Origin: Pirellulales bacterium
GTDB taxonomy: Bacteria > Planctomycetota > Planctomycetia > Pirellulales > JAEUIK01
DNA length: 64,000 nt
Direction of reading: 5' to 3'
Assembly: GCA_019636335.1 (NCBI GenBank)
Contig: JAHBXR010000017.1
Span: forward strand, 1-64,000
Positions 27,782 to 35,001 of this stretch are shown one piece after another. Under the pieces are notes generated by a model, which was not told the origin of the DNA, searched no databases, and saw only the letters and a list, made by a program, of their open reading frames with translations. The position numbers and the translations under genes were made by a program. How positions within the stretch are numbered: the first letter of the stretch is position 1; each line of letters opens with the position of its first letter.

Positions 27782-28927
27782 TCACCAGGAGGGCCTGCGG
27801 CGCAGCCACCACCGCGCGACCAGAACGATTCCCAACAGCAGAACCGCGATGGCGTTCGCCACAAGCAGGAAGTTCAAGGGAGACTTGGCGATCCGTGCCG
27901 CGCCGGGTCTCGCACGGCTGGCGCGAGCGATCACCTCGTCGAGTTGCGCCTGGTCGGCCGGCTGAACGTAGCCGACTGTTCTCCCCTCCAGCGGTCGACC
28001 GGCGGAGTCGGTCAGGGCCCGAGTTTTGTCGTTCACCCATTCGCCCGGTTCGGGCTCGATGCGGAACATCGCCTCCGCGAGCGGGATGTTGTGCCGGAAC
28101 TCAGTGATCTTGTACTCGCGCTCGTACAGAGGTTGCTCCCAGAATTCCGGCGGATCAAACGACGATCCGAAGGTGATGGTGACGACGCGCATCGGAACCC
28201 ACACACCGGGAACGACTTGTCGGTGGCCGCTGGCGCGTACCTCGAACACCTTTTTGCCTTTGGAATAGCCCTCCCGCTTGCGGACTGCGAAGCCCAGCTT
28301 GGGGTCAAGCCACAGTCGCACTCGATCGGACGACAGCAAAACACAGGAGTGTCCGTCGCACTCCGCTTGCCCTTCGCTGCGAAACTCGTACTTTTCGAGT
28401 AGTGTCCGCAACCGGTATGCACGCCGATCTTCGTGCGCGACCGGAGCACTGGGCAGATCGAAGGCGAGCAGGACGAAGTCCAGGGGCTCGTTGTTGAAAT
28501 AATTCGGATCGTTCTCCGACGCATCCGATATCCTCACAGCGGTCCTTGTCACTCCGCCGGTTGTGAGGCGTGTCGACTCGCGCCGGGTGAATCGTTCGCC
28601 GTCGAACGCCCACAGGTTGACCCCCGTGTCAAATTCGTCTGCGGCGCGGAAACGAACCCTTCTCAGGCGATCGAGCGCCGCGGTCACCTCGCCGCGAAAC
28701 ATGGGCATGTGAACTTTGCTCGCGCGTTCCAGGTCGGTGAGCGAGACAAGTGGCTTGCCCAGGGCAGTGTACTTGTAGCTGTAGTTATCGAGCTCCGCAT
28801 AAGCACGACCGTACGCGCGGAGGATCTCATCGAGATCTTCTTGCGGGTCGTCGGCGATTCCCCGGGCGCAAGCCGCACAAACGGCGACGCCGACGAGAAA
28901 CGAGATCACGCGAGCCATGGAAAACAT
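27782..28927 (-). CDS. LolA-like secreted protein with C-terminal TM
   Basis: A 381-residue protein with a signal peptide (ISFLVGVAVCAACA), a beta-rich body resembling the outer-membrane lipoprotein-sorting (LolA-like) fold (for example YKYTALGKP, RLWLDPKLGFAVRKREG, VPGVWVPMRVVTITF), and a C-terminal membrane helix (LLVANAIAVLLLGIVLVARWW) with a basic tail. This layout would hold it at the periplasmic face. It starts 91 bases after the cysteine-rich peptide gene and ends 6 bases before the C39-like peptidase, whose C-terminal half looks similar, suggesting a paired complex. Fold assignment is by eye. Confidence 0.7.
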   Translation of the reverse strand: MFSMARVISFLVGVAVCAACARGIADDPQEDLDEILRAYGRAYAELDNYSYKYTALGKPLVSLTDLERASKVHMPMFRGEVTAALDRLRRVRFRAADEFDTGVNLWAFDGERFTRRESTRLTTGGVTRTAVRISDASENDPNYFNNEPLDFVLLAFDLPSAPVAHEDRRAYRLRTLLEKYEFRSEGQAECDGHSCVLLSSDRVRLWLDPKLGFAVRKREGYSKGKKVFEVRASGHRQVVPGVWVPMRVVTITFGSSFDPPEFWEQPLYEREYKITEFRHNIPLAEAMFRIEPEPGEWVNDKTRALTDSAGRPLEGRTVGYVQPADQAQLDEVIARASRARPGAARIAKSPLNFLLVANAIAVLLLGIVLVARWWLRRRPSW

Positions 28928-29018
28928 CGAAACGTACCCCCGTGGCCTCCAAGCGCGTGTGGCGACGTGCTCTCATCGCCACACGAGCCCGAGGATTGCG
29001 AAGCAAGTCGTCGCTCCG

Positions 29019-29429
29019 TTAGAGACCAAGTGCATCCTTCTTGCAATTCGTGATGGTATAAGGCGCCCCGGCAATACTGCATGCGCTTTCGCTGCATACG
29101 TCACATGACGTGCCATCGGTCCCAACTCCGACCCAGTCTCCCGGGATGTCGTAGCCGCCTTCGTCCTTTTTCTTACGGAGTTTCGTGTACTTGACCGTCG
29201 CACATTGTCTCTCTTCCCCACCGCACATCTGTGTCTTTTCTTCACAGTGGACGTCACCGTTCTCCCACTGGTACCCATCGCACTCGCCGCCGCCGTGGAT
29301 GGATGCCGCCTCTTCGAGGTCCACCAGCGCCACTGCGTCAGACGGCGTGGCCCAGGCGAAGGTAATAGATAGAGATAATGCCAAGAGTGCTACGCTCGCC
29401 AACGCCACACCGATGCGAAACTTCATCAT
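29019..29429 (-). CDS. Secreted cysteine-rich peptide with Gly-Gly leader motif
   Basis: A 136-residue protein. Residues 1-27 are a clear Sec signal ending FAWA. Residues 36-47 (VDLEEAASIHGG) match the bacteriocin double-glycine leader consensus at positions -12, -8, -4, -2 and -1. The remaining 89 residues hold eight cysteines (50, 62, 69, 76, 109, 112, 117, 129), consistent with four disulphides, and a basic patch LRKKKDE. GGAGG lies just upstream of two adjacent ATGs (29429, 29426). It follows the toroid-like gene by 53 bases and is in the same operon as a C39-like peptidase. I know of no homologue. Antimicrobial, signalling or structural roles are all possible. Confidence 0.75.
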   Translation of the reverse strand: MMKFRIGVALASVALLALSLSITFAWATPSDAVALVDLEEAASIHGGGECDGYQWENGDVHCEEKTQMCGGEERQCATVKYTKLRKKKDEGGYDIPGDWVGVGTDGTSCDVCSESACSIAGAPYTITNCKKDALGL

Positions 29430-29482
29430 CACGCCCTCCGTTTCAATAAGCAGCACGAGTTGCCAAGAACCAAGAAACGCCA

Positions 29483-30781
29483 CTAGCTCCCTGGCGTTGT
29501 CGCCCCCTCCTTTCGCGCGCCGGGGTCAATTGCTCTGTCCGCCGACGAGACAACCGGCGCCGCGCGCGACAGCGTGAGCACAACACTCACGGCGTGCGTT
29601 GCCGGACAGTAGTTGTACCGCACCCACCCGGGGTGTTTCGCTCGCTCTCCGAGAAGTTCCGCGAGCGCGACGGCCGCGCGCGTGAGCATTTCGCGCGTCG
29701 GCTCCCGCCATTCGAGCGGACAAAGCAAGAGCCATTCGAGCAGGTGGCCCGTGGCCAGGACCGTGTCGAGACGGCTAAGGTCGCTGCCCCACTTCACGCG
29801 CCGTAGCGCCGTCGGATCCTCGGCGTGCCAAAGCGGAGTCCACAATCCGTCGGCCTGCTGGGACCTAGCCGCGCGATCGAACTTGCTTCGCAGAAAGGCG
29901 AGGAGCCGCTGGCGGCACGCCGCGGACAACACTGGCGACTCCTGATCGACTCGCTGGAGCACGCTGAGTGAAATTAAGGCATGTGTACCCGCGCAGGGCG
30001 AATCGCTCAAGTCGCGTGCGAGCAGCTCTTCCGCCAGGTCGTCAAACGAAAAACGGCGCCCAAAGCGGTTCGTCCACGTCGTTTCTGGGGAAACGTACAA
30101 AGCAAGTGCGACGGCGTCCCAGTAGATCTCCCCTTCAAGCTGGAAATTGGCCACCAGGTCGGCCAGCATGTCCGCCACCGTTGCTGGTCGCCCATCGCCT
30201 ACATCGAGCGAGTGGGATAGCGCCACGCCGAGCCGCGCTAGGGTAGCGAGCACCTGCCCATGGTGCGACTGCGAGTGTCCCTGCGGCGTGGAGAGAAGCG
30301 ATTCATTTATCTCGGGCACACGAACGCCGTATCGCGTGCGCACCAGCGAGTGCCCGTGTGCGTAAAGCCTATTTGCAGACTGTACATCAAGCAAAACGTC
30401 GAGACAGCGAACCGCCCGCTCGTCATCGGGGATGGTAATGGTCAGGTCGCCGCCGAAAACCTGCACCGCGTGCAAGAGCGTCGAAAGCGACACGTCAACC
30501 GCGGGATCGGGCCGCAGCGATTCGCGGAGCGCCTCGCGTCGCTCCGCCGGCAAGTCGAACAGATCGCGTTGCGGCGCGGAGTAGATTCTTTGAACGAACT
30601 CGCCGAACTCTGACGGCACGCTTGCGCGTGCGAATGGCGGCGCGACGCTCGACTTCAAAGCGCCTGGCGCGATGCCGGCGAGCGCACCGCTCCGCCAGGC
30701 CACAATGCCCAATAGCATCGCCACCATCGGCGACGCGAAAAGAATCGCGCGCATCGTTCGATCCCCGAAACCACCCTGCAT
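29483..30781 (-). CDS. Secreted alpha-toroid-like protein, unknown function
   Basis: A 432-residue protein with an N-terminal hydrophobic segment (LFASPMVAMLLGIVAW) and a helix-rich body. Repeated helical pairs with features such as AGTHALISLSVLQRVD, ATGHLLEWLLL and RYNYCPATHAVSVVLTL suggest an alpha/alpha-toroid (prenyltransferase/terpene-cyclase-like) fold, but without the catalytic Asp motifs. It is the first gene of the island operon and lies immediately upstream of the cysteine-rich peptide gene. A second start at 30754 is possible. Fold is inferred from helix pattern, so the call is tentative. Confidence 0.6.
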   Translation of the reverse strand: MQGGFGDRTMRAILFASPMVAMLLGIVAWRSGALAGIAPGALKSSVAPPFARASVPSEFGEFVQRIYSAPQRDLFDLPAERREALRESLRPDPAVDVSLSTLLHAVQVFGGDLTITIPDDERAVRCLDVLLDVQSANRLYAHGHSLVRTRYGVRVPEINESLLSTPQGHSQSHHGQVLATLARLGVALSHSLDVGDGRPATVADMLADLVANFQLEGEIYWDAVALALYVSPETTWTNRFGRRFSFDDLAEELLARDLSDSPCAGTHALISLSVLQRVDQESPVLSAACRQRLLAFLRSKFDRAARSQQADGLWTPLWHAEDPTALRRVKWGSDLSRLDTVLATGHLLEWLLLCPLEWREPTREMLTRAAVALAELLGERAKHPGWVRYNYCPATHAVSVVLTLSRAAPVVSSADRAIDPGARKEGATTPGS

Positions 30782-30817
30782 GGTTCCCCAACGCTAAGGA
30801 CCAATGCTAGCCGTTTC

Positions 30818-30832
30818 GGGGGGGGGGGGGGG
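30818..30832. repeat. Homopolymer tract of 15 G (poly-C on the coding strand)
   Basis: Fifteen consecutive G, 36 bases upstream of the start codon of the island's first gene and adjacent to an A-rich stretch. Tracts this long slip during replication. The exact count may also be a sequencing artefact. Confidence 0.9.
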
Positions 30833-30962
30833 CAAGAAAAAAGTTAAAAAATTGTGAAAGTGTTTTGCTCCTGGCTCGGCAAGGATCGAATAGTAACTTT
30901 GATCGAGAATGAAAATGAATATGCCGACGTGTGTGGAAATCCCAACGCATGGCTGGGTACTA

Positions 30963-31114
30963 TCAGGCTGCTGAAAAAGTCAGCAGCCTGATAGGATCGC
31001 CTGGATGCGATCACAAAATAGCGACGGAAGTCGTTCTTTTGCGAGCGGTGCGGAGTTCAACTCCGCACTTCGCGAGGCTGAAAAAGGCCACGACGGACCT
31101 TTTTCAGCAGCCTG
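30963..31114 (+). repeat. Palindromic MITE-like repeat element, copy A
   Basis: About 152 bases built of stem-loops. A perfect 14-base hairpin pairs 30961-30974 with 30980-30993. A second stem GTGCGGAG/CTCCGCAC lies near 31048-31068. A third pairs GCTGAAAAAGG (31077-31087) with CCTTTTTCAGC (31098-31108). The ends are inverted copies of CAGGCTGCTGAAAAAG. CTA flanks both sides (30960-30962 and 31115-31117) and could be a target duplication. A core at 31003-31046 is shared with 45435-45478 on the other strand. No transposase. Confidence 0.7.
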
Positions 31115-31116
31115 CT

Positions 31117-31206
31117 AGATTCCCCGCGATCCTCTCTAATCCGCGGTGTGCCCCTGCGCCACCGGCAGCGGAAAACGATAGACCGTCGAATGCGGTCCAT
31201 CCTCGG
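31117..31206. repeat. 90-bp direct repeat, right copy
   Basis: Partner of 23175-23264 with one mismatch. It covers the authentic 3' end of the propeller gene (stop at 31136) plus 19 bases beyond that correspond to the 3' end of the hypothetical gene at 22628. It abuts the palindromic repeat element on its left. Confidence 0.95.
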
Positions 31207-31996
31207 GCAGTGCGAGGATGCTCTTCTCGAAGAACGTGAATCCCTCGCGGCCGAAGGTGGTTCGTGGCGACTTGAGATGCCCTTCGAGCAGGTAGCGTCG
31301 CACGGGCTTCCACGTCGCAATGTCGATCACATCGACTACTCCCCGCGGGACACCTTCGACCTTCGTCTGGCCGATGCCCCATAGTTGTCCGTCGTGCCAC
31401 TCGATGTCTTGCCAGGCGATGCCGGTTTCGTTGGGCGCGGTCGCCAGTAACTTGCCCGACAGGTCGAACGTGTAGATCGTGCGGCTGTCCCAGTTCACGG
31501 CGTAGACGCGCTCGCGGCCATCCGTCGCCACAGCGCCGAGATGGTCATCGACGAGAAACGCACCGCGCTCCTCAAGTGTCTCCGCATCGAGGCGCAACAC
31601 CGTCCCCTTCGATTTGGGCCGATATTCGGCCAGGGCCACCCACAGCTCATCGCCGACGAGCTGCATGCCGCCGGAGTGGATCTGTGCCTCGCGCGTCAAG
31701 TCACGCTCGACGGCCACCTTCCCCGTCGCTCGTTCAACACGGTAGAGGTATCCCTTACGTGCCGCGCGATCAACGCTCGAAATCCAGAACGAGTCGCCTG
31801 TGGCCGCCAGCCCCTGCACGTGGTGCGTCGCGTGATCGATCGGCCACGACTCGGTCACGGAGAGCGCGATGCTCGGCAACTCGGGCACACGGTCGTCGCA
31901 TCGAGCATCAGACGATGTCGTCAGATACAGACCGATCACCATCAAGAAACACATCCACGGCGACCGGCCGGGGCCGACATTGATGAAGTTCAGCAT
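31136..31996 (-). CDS. Secreted beta-propeller-like protein
   Basis: A 286-residue protein with an N-terminal hydrophobic signal (MCFLMVIGLYLTTSSDA) and repeated short beta-strand units such as LAATGDSFWISSVDRAARKG, GGMQLVGDELWVALAE, AVATDGRERVYAVNWDSRT and IEWHDGQLWGIGQTKV, typical of a six-bladed propeller of the lactonase/SMP-30 kind. No catalytic residues are evident. Its last 71 bases lie in the right copy of the 90-bp repeat, and a copy of that end has been captured by the Lnt-like gene. It was probably the original convergent neighbour of the gene at 22628. Confidence 0.75.
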   Translation of the reverse strand: MLNFINVGPGRSPWMCFLMVIGLYLTTSSDARCDDRVPELPSIALSVTESWPIDHATHHVQGLAATGDSFWISSVDRAARKGYLYRVERATGKVAVERDLTREAQIHSGGMQLVGDELWVALAEYRPKSKGTVLRLDAETLEERGAFLVDDHLGAVATDGRERVYAVNWDSRTIYTFDLSGKLLATAPNETGIAWQDIEWHDGQLWGIGQTKVEGVPRGVVDVIDIATWKPVRRYLLEGHLKSPRTTFGREGFTFFEKSILALPEDGPHSTVYRFPLPVAQGHTAD

Positions 31997-32083
31997 AAAG
32001 GAGCGACCCAGGACGGGGGTTGAAGTTGCGCGATCGCATTCTAACCCGAGTCTGAAGTTGTTTCCTTAGCGACAACGGCACCA

Positions 32084-33223
32084 TTACGGGGTCAGGGCGT
32101 GATCGGGTTCGTTCGCCTGCTCGTTCGTCGGTTGTTTGGCGACCGCGGCTGTCCGATCGGCGTGACGCACGTACTGCAACCGATCGTAGAGCCGCCGCGG
32201 CAGAAGGCTCAGCGCCAGCAATGCCCCCAGGCGCGGTTGGAAGGGGTGCAGACGCAGGCTTTGCAGCAGGTGCTGGCGGGCAGCACTCCGTTGTCCCGCG
32301 CGCAGCTCCTCGCGCCCAGCCCAGCCGAACGAGCCCGCCATACGGCGTCGCACTTGGGCTGGCGTCAGTCGGATGCGTCCCTTGGCGCGTTCCAACCACG
32401 ACTGCACCGTGCGCAGATTTCCCTGCGCGAAGTGCAGCGCCAGATGGGGCGCCGTGATCTGATCGGGGGCGCCCACTCGATACAAGATGCTCGACACGTC
32501 GAGAAACGCCACCGGCCCGTGGTAGCTGGTCGTGAGGTGATACTCGTAATCCTCGCCGGCGAAGCGGTGCGTCTGATCGAACCCGCCGACGAGCTGCAGC
32601 CGCTCGCGGCACATCAGCACGGTCGACGTGTGGACGAGATTCCCCAACAGCATCTGCGAGAAGATATCGCCGACGAAATACTTGCGGCCGGCAAGTTGTG
32701 GGGGGGCGTCGGGCCATAGATCGGCCAGCCGGCCGCTGCGTTCGAAAAAGTCGTTCGTCGGCAGCTCGCGGTACGCGGCGTAAAAGTTGCGCAAGTGGGC
32801 CTCGTCGAGACAGCGGCCATCGTCATCGATCGCCACCATGTCGGTCCAGACCATGCCCACCTCGGGAAAGCGCTTCAGCAAGCGGACCTGCGCTTCGAGC
32901 TTCCACGGCAGCCAGCAATCGTCGGAATCCAAGAGCGCAATGAACTCGCCGCGCGCGTGGCGCAGGCCGAGATTGCGCGCGGCCGAGACGCCGGCGTTCG
33001 GTTGATGGAAGTAGCGCACGACTGGCCCGAAACGTGCGACCACCTCGCGAGTCGCATCGGTCGATCCGTCGTCGGCCACCACGATCTCGACCTGACGATA
33101 GGTCTGGTCGAGGACGCTCTGAATCGCGCGGTCCAGAATGTAGCCGCGCTGATAGGTGGGAATCACCACGCTCACCAGCCCCGGTTCGCCAGGGCCGGCA
33201 CCAATCTGGCTGTTGTCATTCAT
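32084..33223 (-). CDS. Family 2 glycosyltransferase
   Basis: A 379-residue GT-A fold glycosyltransferase. The N-terminal region has VSVVIPTYQRGYILDRAI, DDGSTD and the metal-binding DSDD (FIALLDSDDCWLPWKLEAQ), with NAGVSAARNLG between. There is no membrane helix, so it is a cytoplasmic enzyme extending a glycan on a lipid carrier. It follows the flippase gene by 54 bases on the same strand, implying a shared role in surface polysaccharide or O-antigen-like synthesis. Donor and acceptor sugars are not readable. Confidence 0.9.
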   Translation of the reverse strand: MNDNSQIGAGPGEPGLVSVVIPTYQRGYILDRAIQSVLDQTYRQVEIVVADDGSTDATREVVARFGPVVRYFHQPNAGVSAARNLGLRHARGEFIALLDSDDCWLPWKLEAQVRLLKRFPEVGMVWTDMVAIDDDGRCLDEAHLRNFYAAYRELPTNDFFERSGRLADLWPDAPPQLAGRKYFVGDIFSQMLLGNLVHTSTVLMCRERLQLVGGFDQTHRFAGEDYEYHLTTSYHGPVAFLDVSSILYRVGAPDQITAPHLALHFAQGNLRTVQSWLERAKGRIRLTPAQVRRRMAGSFGWAGREELRAGQRSAARQHLLQSLRLHPFQPRLGALLALSLLPRRLYDRLQYVRHADRTAAVAKQPTNEQANEPDHALTP

Positions 33224-33277
33224 CGGGAGACCGTTCGCTTTCGTACCACGTGGAAAGTATCGAACACAGAGTGGAAC

Positions 33278-34831
33278 TCACGCATGCACGGCGACACGTT
33301 CGCTGAAACGCCGTGGCAGGAAACGAGCGCTCGCGGCATTCAGCTTGTCGCGCAATTGTTGTTTTTCTTGCGGGTCGAACACGAGATGCGTCGTGGCGGC
33401 CACGACGACCAACGCCCCCAGCGCGGCGGCCGTCGCCAGCGGCGGCGCGAGCAACACTAGCGGCAACACCAGCACGCCCACCAGGCGTGCCTCGATGGCC
33501 AGTCCACCGATACGGCTCAACCAGACGATCGTCACGAGCGCAATTTGCGCACTGATCATGGTGGCCAGCGTCGCGCCGACCAGCTCGTAGCGGGGGATCA
33601 AGATGGCCGCCAGCGCCAGGTTCGCCGCTAGCCCCACGCCCCAGCCCGCCGCGGTGAACCAGACGCGCTCGCGGCACAGCACGTACGAACGCAACATGTA
33701 GTGGGCCGAAGCGGCGATCATGGCCATCAACACGAACTCGAAGATGGCCAGTCCCTGCCCCGACGTGTCGTCGAACACGGTGACGAGCAGGAAGTGCTTC
33801 ATCGTCACGAGCAGGTAGGAACCGAAGACGAGCATCAGCACGACGAGCTTCGTCGACAGGCGCACCAGTCGCTGCGCGTCGGCGTCGCGACCATCCTCGT
33901 AGAGGTGTACGATGTGCGGCAGGACGAGGATGCTGATCTGCACGGCCAGCGTCAGCAACGGCAGGGTGATCATCTCGACGATGTAATAGCTGCCGATCTG
34001 GGCTAGGCGTTCGACCGTTTCGCCGGCGCCGTCGTGAACGAGCAGCCAACGATCCACGACGCGCCACAGTTCGGACAGTCCACCGGCGCTCCAAGTGCCA
34101 AAGGAATAGATCAACATGGGTCGCCAGATGGGCTCGTTCGCTCCAGCGGCCGGACTGGGGGACAACGTGCGCAGGTAGACGTACAAGAGCCAGGTCTGGG
34201 GCAGCATGACGACCACGGCGCTCAGCAGATAGGCCCAGGCGCTACCGATCGCATCGTCGCGCCACAGGAGCAAGACGACGGCCCCCAGCAGGGCAAAACC
34301 GATCGATTGGCCCATCTGTACCAGCGAGTTGATCCGCGAAAGGCGCAACCCCTGGAACACCCCCTGCACCAGGTTCGTGGCCACGAGCGAGAACGTGCCC
34401 AGGGCCGTCAGCGCCATCAGCGTGATGCGCTGCGAATCGTCGAAGAAGAATCGTGCCAGGGGGGACGCAAAGATCATGCCCACGAGACATGCCGCCACGC
34501 CCACGCCCAACCCGGCGACGAGCGTACGGATGAGAAAGCTGCGCAGGCGGCCTTCGCGCCGGTGGCGCTCGACGTAGCGGCTCAGGGCGCCTGGCAAGCC
34601 CAGTAGTAAAAAGAACGAGACCACGGAGATGGCGTTGTAAGCCAGCGACCAACTGCCCAACTCCGCGCGATCCATCCAGCGTGCGAAGAAGACGCCACGT
34701 CCCAAGCCGGCGAACCGTGCGACGACGGTCAACAGGATGCCCAGGGCAATCGACGTGGCCAGCGATTCGGGCGCGAGCCAACGCTGTGCCCGGGCAGAGG
34801 GTTGATACGGCGTCATGGCGAGTGGTCTCAA
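33278..34831 (-). CDS. Polysaccharide flippase (Wzx/MATE-like)
   Basis: A 517-residue integral membrane protein with about 12-14 hydrophobic helices, typical of the polysaccharide-biosynthesis/MOP transporter superfamily. Examples are VSFFLLLGLPGALSRYVERH and the long run of helices in the C-terminal half. It would flip lipid-linked sugar units made by enzymes such as the neighbouring glycosyltransferase. A basic region and Phe-rich segment (SPLARFFFDDS) lie between helices three and four. A start six codons later (ATG at 34816) is also possible. Confidence 0.88.
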   Translation of the reverse strand: MRPLAMTPYQPSARAQRWLAPESLATSIALGILLTVVARFAGLGRGVFFARWMDRAELGSWSLAYNAISVVSFFLLLGLPGALSRYVERHRREGRLRSFLIRTLVAGLGVGVAACLVGMIFASPLARFFFDDSQRITLMALTALGTFSLVATNLVQGVFQGLRLSRINSLVQMGQSIGFALLGAVVLLLWRDDAIGSAWAYLLSAVVVMLPQTWLLYVYLRTLSPSPAAGANEPIWRPMLIYSFGTWSAGGLSELWRVVDRWLLVHDGAGETVERLAQIGSYYIVEMITLPLLTLAVQISILVLPHIVHLYEDGRDADAQRLVRLSTKLVVLMLVFGSYLLVTMKHFLLVTVFDDTSGQGLAIFEFVLMAMIAASAHYMLRSYVLCRERVWFTAAGWGVGLAANLALAAILIPRYELVGATLATMISAQIALVTIVWLSRIGGLAIEARLVGVLVLPLVLLAPPLATAAALGALVVVAATTHLVFDPQEKQQLRDKLNAASARFLPRRFSERVAVHA

Positions 34832-35001
34832 GATGACCGCGCGCAGGGGGATCCGCGCGGCGATAAGAAACCATAAGTCACGATTCCGCCCGGTATTGAC
34901 GAACGTGCCGGCAGCAGGGCCGGCCGCGGCTGACGATTCAGCAAGCTTCGTCCGGCCGGCCTAGAATCGGCACAACCGCTACCAGAGAAGCCCCGGCAAG
35001 A

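Larger units (their letters stand above)
30782..31116. other. Island leader region upstream of the operon
   Basis: About 335 bases without a gene upstream of the island's first gene. It holds a run of 15 G and an adjoining A-rich patch close to the start, then AT-richer sequence that should contain the operon promoter, then a palindromic repeat element. I do not see a promoter with good -35 and -10 boxes. Confidence 0.6.
23175..31206. mobile_element. 7.9-kb putative acquired gene island bracketed by direct repeats
   Basis: The 90-bp repeats at either end enclose seven consecutive minus-strand genes and separate two genes whose 3' ends would otherwise abut. Removing one repeat and the intervening 7852 bases restores a clean convergent pair. 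The interior looks less GC-rich than the flanks by eye (not calculated). No integrase, transposase or tRNA lies at the borders, so the mechanism could be Campbell-type recombination of a circular DNA carrying the 90-bp segment, or a repeat-mediated duplication. The right border coincides with the end of a palindromic repeat element. Confidence 0.6.

Noticed and set aside
30960..31117. CTA target-site duplication around the repeat element
   Set aside because: Only three bases, which is not enough to call; mentioned as a possibility only.
23175..31206. Classification of the island as a standard transposon or prophage
   Set aside because: No transposase, integrase, terminal inverted repeats at both ends or phage genes; a 90-bp duplication is far longer than normal target-site duplications.
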